From contig JADMXW010000005.1 in the NCBI GenBank assembly GCA_015548865.1, positions 1 through 64,000 on the forward strand: DNA of 64,000 bases. Reading direction: 5' to 3'. This DNA is from Serratia marcescens. Lineage in GTDB: Bacteria > Pseudomonadota > Gammaproteobacteria > Enterobacterales > Enterobacteriaceae. The notes under the pieces were generated by a model, which made no database searches, was not told the DNA's origin, and saw nothing but the letters and a program-made list of their open reading frames with translations. Made by a program: the position numbers and the translations under genes. Of this stretch, positions 33,990 through 42,930 are shown piece by piece (position 1 is the first letter of the stretch; each line of letters begins with the position of its first letter).

Positions 33990-34979
33990 ATGAAAAACCA
34001 GCGCGTTACGTTACAGGACATCGCACAATTATCAGGCGTCACCAAGATGACTGTCAGTCGTTATCTGCGCACGCCGGATAAAGTCTCGCCTGAAACTGCG
34101 CAGCGCATCGCCCAGGTGATGGCGGAAGTGAATTACACGCCCGATGAGCGTAAGGAAGCGATACAAGTCCCCGCTCCACGCATCGGTATTCTGGTTCCTT
34201 CTTTTAATAACCAGATTTTCTCTGATCTGCTGGCCGGGATTGAATCTGTTACAGCATTGAACGGTTACCAAACGTTGGTGGTCAATTACAACTACGATAA
34301 AACGCGAGAAGAAGAGCAGATCGTCAACCTGCTGTCCTGTAACATTGCAGGCTTGATTCTCACCGATTCCGAACACACGCTTCGCGCCAACAAATACCTC
34401 GACTCCGCCAACATTCCCGTCGCTCAAGTGATGGATCTGGAGCCGTTGCCAGGCCGCATTGTGGTTGGGTTCAATAATACACAGGCCGCCTACGACATGA
34501 CGGTCGCCATTCTGGCTAGCGGCAAACGTCATGTGCTCTACTTTGGTTCGATGTCCGATGTGCGCGACCGTAAGCGCTATCAGGGCTATAGCCGCGCCAT
34601 GCAGGAGGCTGGGCTGGAACCGATGCAAATTTCGCCCAACAAGGTCTCTTCTGTGTCGATTGGCGCTGATATGCTGGCACTGATACGTCAGATGTATCCA
34701 CAAGTGGATGCCATCTTCTGTACCAATGACGATATCGCCGTTGGGGTGCTACAAGAATGCCTTCGTCTGTCGCTTAACATACCGGGTCACATAGCGATTT
34801 CCGGTTTCCACGGTCTGGATATTGGGCAAGCCACTACCCCAGCTATTGCCAGCGTAGTAACCCCCCGCTTTGAAATGGGCAAAGTGGCAACAGAGATATT
34901 AATCAAAAAAATCAATAAATTACCAACAATAGAATATGTCGATTTGCACTATCGTCTTTCACTGGGCGGTACGCTGTAA
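33990..34979 (+). CDS. idnR: LacI-family regulator IdnR
   Basis: Regulator of gluconate/idonate/5-keto-gluconate genes. The 329-aa product has the LacI HTH MKNQRVTLQDIAQLSGVTKMTVSRYLRTPDKVS and the segments GILVPSFNNQIFSDLLAGIESVT and YQTLVVNYNYDKTREEE, close to E. coli IdnR (332 aa). It is divergent from idnOK and upstream of an MFS gene whose promoter carries an IdnR/GntR-type palindrome. It probably activates or derepresses the module on 5-keto-gluconate or idonate. Confidence 0.88.
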   Translation: MKNQRVTLQDIAQLSGVTKMTVSRYLRTPDKVSPETAQRIAQVMAEVNYTPDERKEAIQVPAPRIGILVPSFNNQIFSDLLAGIESVTALNGYQTLVVNYNYDKTREEEQIVNLLSCNIAGLILTDSEHTLRANKYLDSANIPVAQVMDLEPLPGRIVVGFNNTQAAYDMTVAILASGKRHVLYFGSMSDVRDRKRYQGYSRAMQEAGLEPMQISPNKVSSVSIGADMLALIRQMYPQVDAIFCTNDDIAVGVLQECLRLSLNIPGHIAISGFHGLDIGQATTPAIASVVTPRFEMGKVATEILIKKINKLPTIEYVDLHYRLSLGGTL

Positions 34980-35045
34980 TCGTCTGTCAAACACGCAATA
35001 GTGACTAAAAGGCGGCGTGACTCGCCGCCAAATGTCAGGCCGATC

Positions 35046-35061
35046 ACGTTACCAGTAACAT
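35046..35061. promoter_or_regulatory. IdnR/GntR-type operator upstream of the MFS gene
   Basis: ACGTTACCAGTAACAT contains the palindrome GTTAC-CA-GTAAC. It matches the ATGTTACN2GTAACAT consensus of E. coli GntR/IdnR operators on the minus strand except for one outer base. It lies 22 bp from the CRP-like site and 339 bp before the MFS start. Confidence 0.65.
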
Positions 35062-35082
35062 CTTTTTTTAACATGATTTACA

Positions 35083-35096
35083 GTGATGTTTGTCAC
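35083..35096. promoter_or_regulatory. CRP-cAMP binding site upstream of the MFS gene
   Basis: GTGA-TGTTTG-TCAC is a perfect GTGA-N6-TCAC core with flanking A and ACAAAA. It lies about 300 bp before the MFS start and next to the IdnR-type operator, consistent with joint control. Confidence 0.6.
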
Positions 35097-35399
35097 AAAA
35101 ATAAAAGCTGAAAAAGGTTCTCATATTTACAACGTCAACAATGCCTGATGACAGAAAAGAGCAAAATAAATATCAGCAAGTAATATCTATTTTGCCATTA
35201 ATTAATATTCACTCGGAGTATCTATTTCTAAAATAGTTCTCAACGAAAAATGATGCGCACTAATAATACGCATCACGTAAATCTTTTTACATAAAATTAT
35301 GTGCCTTATCGCTTGATCTGGCATGCAGGAATGTTTTTTAACATTATCCTGCTGCACGATAAGATGCAGATGATAATAATGCAAAATAAACAGGTAACC

Positions 35400-36683
35400 A
35401 TGATGACGACTAAAAAATTAGCTGTTCAGCGTTGGTGGTATTTAATGCCCATCATTTTTATTACCTACAGCCTCGCCTATCTCGATCGCGCCAACTATGG
35501 TTTTGCGGCAGCGTCAGGTATTGAGGTGGATTTGGGCATCAGCAAGGGAACGTCTTCACTGATTGGCGCGTTGTTCTTTCTCGGCTATTTCTTCTTTCAG
35601 GTACCGGGTTCCATTTACGCCGTCAAGCGCAGCGTGCGCAAACTGATTTTTGTCAGCCTGATCTTATGGGGTTTGTGTGCCGCAGCCACTGGTCTTGTGA
35701 ATAACATTCCAATGCTGATGGTGATCCGTTTCATCCTCGGTGTGGTAGAAGCGGCGGTGATGCCCTCCATGCTGATTTACATCAGTACCTGGTTTACCAA
35801 AGAGGAACGCTCGCGCGCCAATACCTTTCTGGTACTGGGCAACCCGGTGACCGTGCTGTGGATGTCTATCGTCTCCGGCTACTTGATCAATGCATTCGGC
35901 TGGCGCGAAATGTTCATTATCGAAGGTGCTCCAGCGATTATTTGGGCGTTTATCTGGTGGTTCCTGGTGCGCGATAAGCCGTCTGAAGTCACATGGATGA
36001 GTGCTCAGGAAAAAGCGGATTTCCAGGCAGTGATGGATGCCGAACAGAAAAACATCAAGCCTGTACGCAACTACGGTGAAGCCTTGCGCTCACGTAACGT
36101 GATCATTTTGTGTGCAGTACATGCCTTCTGGAGCATTGGTGTTTATGGCTTTATGATGTGGATGCCTTCGATCCTCAAATCTGCGGCCTCTTTGGATATC
36201 GTTTCCGTCGGCTGGCTCTCGGCACTACCTTACTTCGCCGCTATTGTGTTGATGCTGACGGTTTCCTGGATGTCGGACAAAATGCAGAATCGCAAGCTCT
36301 ATATCTGGCCTCTGCTGTTGATCGCATCGTTGGCATTCTTCACCTCTTACGCCATTGGCGCGCAACACTTCTGGGTTTCTTATGCGCTGTTAGTGGTTGC
36401 GGCTGCCTGCATGTATGCACCCTATGGCCCGTTTTTCGCCCTGATTCCCGAACTGTTGCCTAAAAACGTTTCTGGGGTATCGATTGGTTTGATCAACAGC
36501 TTCGGCGCATTGGGAGCATTCTTGGGTGCCTGGCTGGTCGGCTATCTCAACGGTATTACCGGAAATCCGAGCATGTCCTATAGCTTTATGGCCGTAGCCT
36601 TACTGCTCTCAGTGGTATTAACCATTACGGTTAAAGCGCCGGGCAGTGAGAAAAAAGCGCAACTCGCCGCTTCACACCGTTAA
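35400..36683 (+). CDS. MFS sugar-acid transporter (anion:cation symporter family)
   Basis: Inner-membrane transporter, 427 aa, about 12 TM segments. Family features of ACS-type organic anion importers are visible: LAYLDRANYGFAAASGIEVDLGIS after TM1, RFILGVVEAAVMPSMLIYISTWF in TM4-5, and a cytoplasmic loop with WFLVRDKPSEVTWMS. It is most like 2-/5-ketogluconate, galactonate or hexuronate carriers and unlike IdnT/GntP. The ATG at 35400 is preceded by AGGT; the upstream in-frame codons give a non-homologous extension. Location next to idnR and idnOK suggests ketogluconate, gluconate or idonate as substrate (inference). Confidence 0.8.
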   Translation: MMTTKKLAVQRWWYLMPIIFITYSLAYLDRANYGFAAASGIEVDLGISKGTSSLIGALFFLGYFFFQVPGSIYAVKRSVRKLIFVSLILWGLCAAATGLVNNIPMLMVIRFILGVVEAAVMPSMLIYISTWFTKEERSRANTFLVLGNPVTVLWMSIVSGYLINAFGWREMFIIEGAPAIIWAFIWWFLVRDKPSEVTWMSAQEKADFQAVMDAEQKNIKPVRNYGEALRSRNVIILCAVHAFWSIGVYGFMMWMPSILKSAASLDIVSVGWLSALPYFAAIVLMLTVSWMSDKMQNRKLYIWPLLLIASLAFFTSYAIGAQHFWVSYALLVVAAACMYAPYGPFFALIPELLPKNVSGVSIGLINSFGALGAFLGAWLVGYLNGITGNPSMSYSFMAVALLLSVVLTITVKAPGSEKKAQLAASHR

Positions 36684-37034
36684 TACGAATGACGCCGCTC
36701 TACTGAGCGGCGCAACGTTGTTGGCCCCATAGACCTAAAACAATCATTCCCGCGTAGGCGCTGAGGAATCCCCAGAAATTTAGTCCAAGTCTTTTTGTTG
36801 TTGCAGTGAATGTTTCGTGCGCGTTAACCCACGCCGTTATTTGCTTCGTACATCGCACGCGCCCGACTCGGGGCGCTCAATCGCCCTCGCCCCGAGACCC
36901 CTGGCTTTCGCCGAGGATGACGAAGAGGGGCGCATTCGCCACTCCCTTGATATCATCCCGCTCCCCGCCCGCAGCGAGTGTGGTAAAATCCTTCTCCATT
37001 CCCTTTTTTCCTATTGCACAACAGACAGGTATCC
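36684..37034. other. MFS-glpX intergenic region
   Basis: A 351-bp spacer. It begins with a hairpin GCCGCT-CTACTG-AGCGGC (36694-36711) after the MFS gene, then carries a repeat element (listed separately). The glpX promoter must lie here because glpX has lost its place behind glpK. No gene is supported; the short open frame at 36806-37045 runs through the repeat. Confidence 0.6.
36744..36922 (-). repeat. intergenic repeat, copy A (179 bp, related to 46858-46940)
   Basis: One end (TCATTCCCGCGTAGGCG, 36744-36760) matches the complement of the right end of copy B at 16 of 17 positions. The other end, reverse-complemented (CGTCATCCTCGGCG and following, 36922-36894), matches the left end of copy B at 26 of 29. 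Copy A is inverted relative to B and has about 95 bp extra between the ends. That interior includes a 9-bp perfect hairpin (CTCGGGGCG 36867-36875 / CGCCCCGAG 36888-36896). Confidence 0.7.
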
Positions 37035-38045
37035 ATGAAACGTGAATTGGCGATTGAGTTTTCCCGCGTGACAGAAGCTGCCGCGCTGGCAGGCTACAAA
37101 TGGCTTGGCCGTGGCGATAAAAATGCTGCCGATGGCGCGGCAGTGCAGGCCATGCGCATCATGCTCAATCAGGTTGATATCAACGGGCAGATAGTCATCG
37201 GTGAAGGCGAGATCGACGAAGCCCCCATGCTATACATCGGTGAGCAAGTCGGCACCGGCGTGGGCGATGCGGTGGATATTGCCGTCGACCCTATTGAAGG
37301 CACACGAATGACAGCAATGGGGCAAGCCAATGCGCTCGCTGTACTGGCCGTTGGTGAAAAAGATACCTTTCTTCACGCACCCGATATGTACATGGAAAAA
37401 CTGATCGTCGGTCCGCAGGCCAAAGGCGCTATCAACCAGGCACTGCCACTGGCGGATAACCTGCGCAATATCGCCATCAAAATTGGCAAGCCGTTACAGC
37501 AGCTTACGGTGATCACACTGGCAAAACCACGCCATGATGCGGTGATTGCTGAAATGCAACAACTGGGCGTGAAGGTCTTTGCCATTCCCGACGGTGATGT
37601 GGCGGCCTCAATTCTAACCTGTATGCCTGACAGCGAAGTCGATGTGCTCTATGGCATCGGCGGCGCACCGGAAGGTGTGATTTCCGCAGCGGTGATCCGC
37701 GCGTTAGATGGCGATATGCAAGGTCGCTTGTTGGCACGTCATCAGGTTAAAGGGGACAGTGAGGAAAATCGCCGTTTGGGCGAGCGTGAGTTGGAGCGCT
37801 GTGCTGAAATGGGAATTGAAGCCGGACGTGTGCTCACGCTGAGCGATATGGCGCGTAATGATAACGTGATCTTTTCGGCTACTGGCATCACCAAAGGTGA
37901 TCTGTTGGAAGGGATCGCACGTCGAGGCAATATCGCGACCACAGAGACGCTGCTAATTCGCGGTAAATCACGCACCATTCGGCGTATTCGTTCTACACAT
38001 TACCTCGATCGCAAGGATCCCTCGCTGCATGACTTCCTGCTGTAA
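37035..38045 (+). CDS. glpX: fructose-1,6-bisphosphatase class II GlpX
   Basis: Metal-dependent gluconeogenic phosphatase releasing phosphate from fructose-1,6-bisphosphate. The 336-aa product equals E. coli GlpX (336). It has IGEGEIDEAPMLYIGE and the class II signature VDPIEGT (about 84-90), plus IGGAPEGVISAAVIRAL. The start is ATG 37035 (MKRELAIEFSRV). In E. coli glpX is the third gene of glpFKX; here 4.8 kb of idn genes separate it from glpK, so it needs its own promoter. Confidence 0.96.
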   Translation: MKRELAIEFSRVTEAAALAGYKWLGRGDKNAADGAAVQAMRIMLNQVDINGQIVIGEGEIDEAPMLYIGEQVGTGVGDAVDIAVDPIEGTRMTAMGQANALAVLAVGEKDTFLHAPDMYMEKLIVGPQAKGAINQALPLADNLRNIAIKIGKPLQQLTVITLAKPRHDAVIAEMQQLGVKVFAIPDGDVAASILTCMPDSEVDVLYGIGGAPEGVISAAVIRALDGDMQGRLLARHQVKGDSEENRRLGERELERCAEMGIEAGRVLTLSDMARNDNVIFSATGITKGDLLEGIARRGNIATTETLLIRGKSRTIRRIRSTHYLDRKDPSLHDFLL

Positions 38046-38065
38046 TAGCATGAATTCACAAGGTC

Positions 38066-38193
38066 TATCCCCTAAATAATTCGAGTTGCAGGAAGGCGGC
38101 AAGTGAGTGAATCCCGATGAGCTTACACAAGTAAGTGATTCGGGTGCACGAGAGCAGCCAACACGCCTGCAACTTGAAGTATGACGGGGATAT
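38066..38193. repeat. ERIC element (enterobacterial repetitive intergenic consensus)
   Basis: About 128 bp. It contains TTCGAGTTGCAGGAAGGCGG at one side and CGCCTGCAACTTGAAGTATG at the other. The central GTGAATCCCGATGAGCTTAC and AAGTAAGTGATTCGGGTG correspond to the classical ERIC core. The ends pair into a long hairpin. It lies in the glpX-fpr spacer. Confidence 0.92.
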
Positions 38194-38245
38194 TGCATTG
38201 ATTGTTTCACTGTTGTTAAGAAATCGCGTATCGTAAAGGCCCTCT

Positions 38246-38271
38246 CCCCTGACACACTGTTTCGTCAGGGG
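38246..38271. terminator. hairpin between glpX and fpr
   Basis: Stem CCCCTGAC (38246-38253) / GTCAGGGG (38264-38271), loop ACACTGTTTC (10 nt). No T-run follows, so it may be a Rho-assisted or processing hairpin in the fpr leader. It lies 41 bp before the fpr ATG. Confidence 0.45.
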
Positions 38272-38311
38272 ATGGCCTGAGTGGCCGAAAAAACATCAGG
38301 AGCACAGCACT

Positions 38312-39058
38312 ATGGCAGAGTGGGTAACCGGTAACGTTATTCAGGTAACAAATTGGACGGACAGCCTTTTCAGCATTCAGGTTCAGGCACCGATTGCTGC
38401 GTTTACTGCGGGCCAGTACGCCAAACTGGGGTTGGAAATTGACGGCGAGCGTATTCAGCGCGCCTATTCCTACGTTAATGCCCCCAGCAATCCTAACCTT
38501 GAGTTCTATTTGGTGACGGTCCCGGAAGGCAAACTTAGCCCACATTTGCACGCTTTGCAGCCAGGAATGCAACTGGAAATAACCAAAGACGCAGCCGGTT
38601 TCTTTGTGCTGGAAGAAGTGCCTGACTGCGACACGCTGTGGATGCTCGCGACCGGCACCGCTATCGGTCCTTATCTCTCGATTTTAGAGGAAGGGAAGGA
38701 TTTGGAACGTTTCCAGCACATTGTGTTGGTACATGCTGCACGTTTTGCCAATGACCTTAGCTATTTGCCCAAGATGCAACAGTTACAGCAGCGTTATGGT
38801 GACAAACTGTGTATACAAACCGTGGTTAGCCGAGAAACACAGGCCGGTTCACTGACAGGACGCATTCCGGCGCTCATCAGCAGCGGTGCATTGGAGAATG
38901 CAGTTGGGTTGCCGCTGAATGCTGAAACCAGCCACGTTATGTTGTGCGGTAATCCGCAAATGGTGCGCGATACACAACAATGCTTGAAAGAACAACGGCA
39001 AATGACCAAGCACTTGCGTCGCCGCCCAGGACATATTACCAGTGAGCATTATTGGTGA
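38312..39058 (+). CDS. fpr: ferredoxin/flavodoxin-NADP+ reductase Fpr
   Basis: Cytosolic FAD enzyme passing electrons from NADPH to flavodoxin or ferredoxin. The 248-aa product (E. coli: 248) has the FAD motif RAYSYVNAPSN (about 50-60), the NADP motif LATGTAIGPYLSIL (about 113-126), VMLCGNPQMV and the C-terminal HYW. It is the gene expected after glpX in E. coli. Confidence 0.96.
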   Translation: MAEWVTGNVIQVTNWTDSLFSIQVQAPIAAFTAGQYAKLGLEIDGERIQRAYSYVNAPSNPNLEFYLVTVPEGKLSPHLHALQPGMQLEITKDAAGFFVLEEVPDCDTLWMLATGTAIGPYLSILEEGKDLERFQHIVLVHAARFANDLSYLPKMQQLQQRYGDKLCIQTVVSRETQAGSLTGRIPALISSGALENAVGLPLNAETSHVMLCGNPQMVRDTQQCLKEQRQMTKHLRRRPGHITSEHYW

Positions 39059-39178
39059 AAAAATAAAGAATAACTGGCATATGAGCAATATCTAATGCAT
39101 TGCCATTTAGCACCCTACACAGGCCAAAATGGCAAATAAAACCGCCGTAATGAGATAAGCAGTTAGGTAAATAATTTG

Positions 39179-39898
39179 TTATTTATATCGTGAGCAACCA
39201 TTGTTTTCGGGAAAATACTGAAGCCAGTCATACACATCATCAAACAGCCGATGATGGACAATAATCGTTTTATTTTCCCGACATATCAGCCTTTCACTCT
39301 GCCAATGAGTGAGTATTCTCGAAATGGTGACGCGAGTAACATTGATGATCTGACCATATTCCTCATGGGTCAACGTCAGCGGCACCGGATACCAGCCTTC
39401 TTTGATCTCAACACCACTTTCCAATAACATGCTTTTCAGTAAAATCTTGAGACGTTGTGCAGGCTCACAACTCATGTTGGTAATCACAGCTTCCAGGCTA
39501 CTTTCTTGCTTAGCTACAACGTGACGGCATATTTTTATCGCCAATTCCGCATCCTGCCGCATGGCTTCCAGTAAAATATCTGGCGGTACTACGAGAATAT
39601 CCGCATCCCGGATCACGATAGTAGTCACATTAACATGTTGTTTGGTAATACAAGTGATATCCCCCATCGTGCGTTCTGGAAGTACAAGGGAGAATGACAT
39701 TGGGTTATTCTCAACATAGTTGGCATAATACATACAGAGCCCATCAACCAAATAGAACAATCGCTGCGACTCACCACGGCTCTTGATTATTGTTCCTTTC
39801 TTATAATGCTCCAGGGTTCCATGTCGTTGATATAACTCACGAAGCTCAATAATGTCTTTTGGATATATCCAGGGTATTTGGTGGAAAATGTGTCTCAT
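39179..39898 (-). CDS. Crp/Fnr-family transcriptional regulator
   Basis: The 239-aa protein has an N-terminal cyclic-nucleotide-binding-like beta-roll (about 25-120; GTLEHYKKGTIIKSRGESQRLFYLVDG) and a dimer helix. A C-terminal winged HTH follows (about 175-225; LTHEEYGQIINVTRVTISRILTHWQSERLI). The N-terminal cysteine cluster of FNR is absent, so it is not an FNR-type iron-sulfur sensor; the ligand is unknown. It is 352 bp from a secreted flavoprotein reductase gene on the same strand and may control it. It does not belong to the E. coli gene set of this region. Confidence 0.8.
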   Translation of the reverse strand: MRHIFHQIPWIYPKDIIELRELYQRHGTLEHYKKGTIIKSRGESQRLFYLVDGLCMYYANYVENNPMSFSLVLPERTMGDITCITKQHVNVTTIVIRDADILVVPPDILLEAMRQDAELAIKICRHVVAKQESSLEAVITNMSCEPAQRLKILLKSMLLESGVEIKEGWYPVPLTLTHEEYGQIINVTRVTISRILTHWQSERLICRENKTIIVHHRLFDDVYDWLQYFPENNGCSRYK

Positions 39899-40250
39899 TA
39901 TTATTTTCCCGTGTTGTGGGATGATATAAGCGCATCAAAAAATAATTCATTGTGAAAAAAACAAGCCAGTATCGAGTAAACTTATGCTTATCAGTTTGCC
40001 GCTTCCGGTGTGGAATTACTACCGTACCAAACCACACTTTGCTAATTTCGCAGCGTTAATTTACTCGGCGTTTTTTACGTCAAAAGACAGCAGGAATAAA
40101 GGGGGATAAATAGCATCGTTGACGAGTTGCATAAAATAATCGATGAAAGTGAAATTAAAAGCGTTTGTTAAAAACAATGTTATGAAATGATTAACCGTGA
40201 TGACAACCGGAGGTTGATTCACTCAGGCTAAATCAACCCGAGTGAATCTG
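39899..40250. other. spacer between flavoprotein gene and Crp/Fnr-type regulator
   Basis: A 352-bp A/T-rich stretch without a supported gene. It probably carries the regulator's promoter and the 3' end of the flavoprotein transcript. No TTGAT-N4-ATCAA (FNR) or TGTGA-N6-TCACA (CRP) site was found by eye. Confidence 0.5.
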
Positions 40251-41801
40251 TCACAGAGTTACTTTTTTGAGGCGATTAGATCTTTTTATCGCTGCCTTTA
40301 TCACCATCGGTTTTTTAGCCCCTAGATCTTGCGCAATATTCTCTGCAGCGATACGCGCTGAATTGATAGCAAAGCCCACAGTGCTTCCGGCCATAACCAG
40401 ATCGTAACTGTCGCCGTACATTCCCCCAGCATCGTTGCCGATAACATACAGGCCAGAAACAGGGATATTTTTATCATCAACCGCCTGCAATTTTTCGTTT
40501 ACCTTAACCCCCCCCAAGGTGCCTAGCGAGGTTGCAACGCTCTTCACCGCATAGAAAGGGGCTTTGGCAACAGGGCGTAGATAGCGCGCATCTTTAACGA
40601 AATCTTCATCATGACGGACATTGCAAAACTGATTGTAACGCTCAATATTGTCTTTCAGCGTTTGGTAATCCATTCCGGTTTTTTGCGCCAGCTCTTTGAT
40701 AGAATTCGCGCGGAACGCTTTTCCCGCAGCTTCGCCTTTGGCAAAGTGCTCTTCCAGTTTGGTAAGCTTGGTAGCAACGGGAACCATGACGCCAACACCA
40801 ACATCAATACCGTGATCGATCATGTAGTTTTTGGTGTCTTCGTCATACAATACAAACATCGTCCCACCCTGATTTTCCAAGGCATTCCCAGCAAAAGGCC
40901 ACTGCTCAATATTGGCTTCATTGGTGAACCGCTCGCCTTTGGTATTCAACCATAAATGGGGTTGCTTAGCAGAAGCCGCATAGTGATTGGTGGTAGATTC
41001 TTTAGACGGGCCTGGGCGGTATGACATATTGATAAACTCGCGGCCATCTTTTGCCGCCCCCGCAGCCCATGCCATTTTAATGCCGTCTCCGACTTTCCCT
41101 GGGATTCCGACCACTTCCACATCGGGGAAGCGCGTATACTCCGTCAGCATTTCTTTATTGCTGCCGAAACCACCGGTGGCAATAACCACGGTTTTCGCAT
41201 TGATACGGATCGCATCACCGCCAGAACTCTCGGCCATTAAACCCACCACTTTTCCCTTTTCATCGGTGATGAGTTGTTTTCCTGCGGTTTTAACCAGCAG
41301 CTTGCCTCCTTTTTCAGCAAAGTGCTGTTGCAGAACATCAATCACTGCGCGCCCACGACCCTGATAAATATGCCATGTATAATAACCGCCTGGATAATTT
41401 GAGGTTAGCTTCTCAAAATGAACACCAAGATCTTGCAGCCAATCAATCGTATCCGCTGATTTATTAATATAATTACGCACCAGCTTGGCATTCGGTCGCC
41501 AGTGGCTGTAGTCCATAACTAACTTGAACGCTTGATCGCGAGTAAATACATGGTTATTTTCCCGCTGTATTTTGCTTTCTACTGCAAATATCCCTTCAGA
41601 GAACTGTCCGGTTCCTCCCGTCTGCGGAAGTTTCTCCAGATTAATGACCTTAAGACCTTGTTCAGTTAACGCATAAGCTGCCGCAGACCCTGATGCTCCG
41701 GCACCAACCACCACGACATCCGTCTCCATGACTTGTTCTGCATTCGCGGTCATCCCAAAACACGAGAGCACAGTGGCAGTTAAAATCAATTTTACTCTCA
41801 T
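40251..41801 (-). CDS. secreted FAD-dependent reductase, fumarate reductase flavoprotein-like
   Basis: The 516-aa protein begins with a Sec signal peptide (MRVKLILTATVLSCFGMTANA, cleavage near residue 21) and is therefore probably periplasmic. FAD motif VVVVGAGASGSAAAYALTEQG (about 29-49) is followed by the capping domain and FAD_binding_2 motifs VIATGGFGSNKEML, FINMSYRPGPSKES and a C-terminal GLYVIGNDAGGMYGDSYDL. It resembles the flavin domain of soluble fumarate/urocanate reductases. It lacks a multihaem cytochrome domain (no CxxCH) and an FMN-binding domain, so its electron donor is not encoded in the same protein. The acceptor is unknown. The nearest same-strand gene is the Crp/Fnr-type regulator. 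Confidence 0.8.
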   Translation of the reverse strand: MRVKLILTATVLSCFGMTANAEQVMETDVVVVGAGASGSAAAYALTEQGLKVINLEKLPQTGGTGQFSEGIFAVESKIQRENNHVFTRDQAFKLVMDYSHWRPNAKLVRNYINKSADTIDWLQDLGVHFEKLTSNYPGGYYTWHIYQGRGRAVIDVLQQHFAEKGGKLLVKTAGKQLITDEKGKVVGLMAESSGGDAIRINAKTVVIATGGFGSNKEMLTEYTRFPDVEVVGIPGKVGDGIKMAWAAGAAKDGREFINMSYRPGPSKESTTNHYAASAKQPHLWLNTKGERFTNEANIEQWPFAGNALENQGGTMFVLYDEDTKNYMIDHGIDVGVGVMVPVATKLTKLEEHFAKGEAAGKAFRANSIKELAQKTGMDYQTLKDNIERYNQFCNVRHDEDFVKDARYLRPVAKAPFYAVKSVATSLGTLGGVKVNEKLQAVDDKNIPVSGLYVIGNDAGGMYGDSYDLVMAGSTVGFAINSARIAAENIAQDLGAKKPMVIKAAIKRSNRLKKVTL

Positions 41802-42233
41802 TTCGTCCCCCTTGATTTTATATATTATTATTCTGAAACGGGCACACGCAGCCCACTTCTTAACGGGTTATATATCAAGAGAAATCATCACTTACGTATA
41901 CCGTGATACATTATCCGAAATAATTCAAAGAGTGTTAATAACCTCTCATTTTTATTGATGTCATTTATTTACGTTGCAACCACAAATAAACAACAATTAA
42001 TAATACGAGGATAACAATAAAAAGGTGCTGTATATTCTTCTGGCTAACGTTCTTTTATTAAGGCGGCAAGAAGTCTACTGATACCCATGATTGGCAACGG
42101 CATGCCAGCACATGCCTTTTGACAATCAAGCACAAATCCCGCTTTAATCAGACAAGCGCCTGTTGCCAGAGCATCTCAGATCCCGCTCTGGCAGCGCACT
42201 CTCTTGAAAACGGAACTCTTCAACAGCGGAACT
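41802..42233. other. divergent spacer between flavoprotein gene and yiiQ
   Basis: A 432-bp stretch, very A/T-rich up to about 42060, with no supported gene. It should contain both divergent promoters; no clear operator was recognised. Confidence 0.5.
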
Positions 42234-42827
42234 ATGACTATACGACTCGTTGCCCCTGCACTACTCCTGCTTTTACTGACGTCTGGACCGGAGGTCCATG
42301 CGCAACCCCTTGTGCCGTCAAAAGACGCCGCCGTGGCCCCTTATCTGCTGCCCGATGCACCCACGTTCGACCAGACTATCCCACAATTTCGCACACGCTA
42401 TAACCTCAGTAACCCCTCATTACCGATTGGTGAATTCCGTGCGATAGATACCGGGGAACCCGCCGGACCGCTGACGCGAGCCGCGAGCAGAATCAATGCT
42501 CAGCTCTACGCCTCAACGGCCTTGGAACGTGGTACTGGCAAAATAAAAACCATGCAGCTTACCTACCAATCCCAAGCGGGTGATACTGAGGCCGGAGCAC
42601 GTCGCGCGCAGGCTATCCAGTATATGGCCGCACTGCTGCGCCATTTCATTCCATCGCTATCAGAGGAACAAAGCAGCAAGAAGGTCACGGAATTGCTGGA
42701 TATCGGCAAACGTCAGGGCTTTTACCAACAAACGGAAGGCGCATTGCGATATGTAGTGGCAGATAACGGTGAAAAAGGGATAACATTCGCTGTTGAACCG
42801 ATTAAGCTAACGCTATCTGAACCGTGA
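42234..42827 (+). CDS. yiiQ: secreted protein YiiQ (DUF1454)
   Basis: Periplasmic protein of unknown function, 197 aa, matching E. coli YiiQ (199 aa). An N-terminal signal peptide is visible (MTIRLVAPALLLLLLTSGPEVHAQ). The conserved stretches APYLLPDAPTFD, LPIGEFRAID, LYASTALERGTGKIK and ALRYVVADNGEKGITFAVEPIKL are shared. The ATG at 42234 gives the signal peptide; a TTG ten codons upstream (42204) is possible but less likely. It lies immediately upstream of tpiA as in E. coli. Confidence 0.9.
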   Translation: MTIRLVAPALLLLLLTSGPEVHAQPLVPSKDAAVAPYLLPDAPTFDQTIPQFRTRYNLSNPSLPIGEFRAIDTGEPAGPLTRAASRINAQLYASTALERGTGKIKTMQLTYQSQAGDTEAGARRAQAIQYMAALLRHFIPSLSEEQSSKKVTELLDIGKRQGFYQQTEGALRYVVADNGEKGITFAVEPIKLTLSEP

Positions 42828-42930
42828 TCGCGCTGGCATTGAGTGATGAAAATCCGAGCTTCTCGCAGGTTTGGTCACTATACTGTCTGAAAAATAAAAT
42901 TACTTGCTATCCCTATTCGGAGGAAAAAAG

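Larger units (their letters stand above)
34980..35399. other. idnR-MFS intergenic region
   Basis: A 420-bp spacer. A hairpin GGCGGCG-TGACT-CGCCGCC (35011-35029) follows idnR, but its T-run lies on the minus strand, so it is an imperfect terminator for idnR. IdnR/GntR-type and CRP-type sites follow. The last 250 bp are A/T-rich with no gene. Confidence 0.6.

Noticed and set aside
35011-35029. Terminator of idnR
   Set aside because: The hairpin is strong, but the T-run lies on the opposite strand; recorded as a hairpin within the spacer only.
36806-37045. Open frame of 79 codons before glpX
   Set aside because: It runs across the repeat element and its hairpin and overlaps the glpX start; composition follows the repeat, not a protein.
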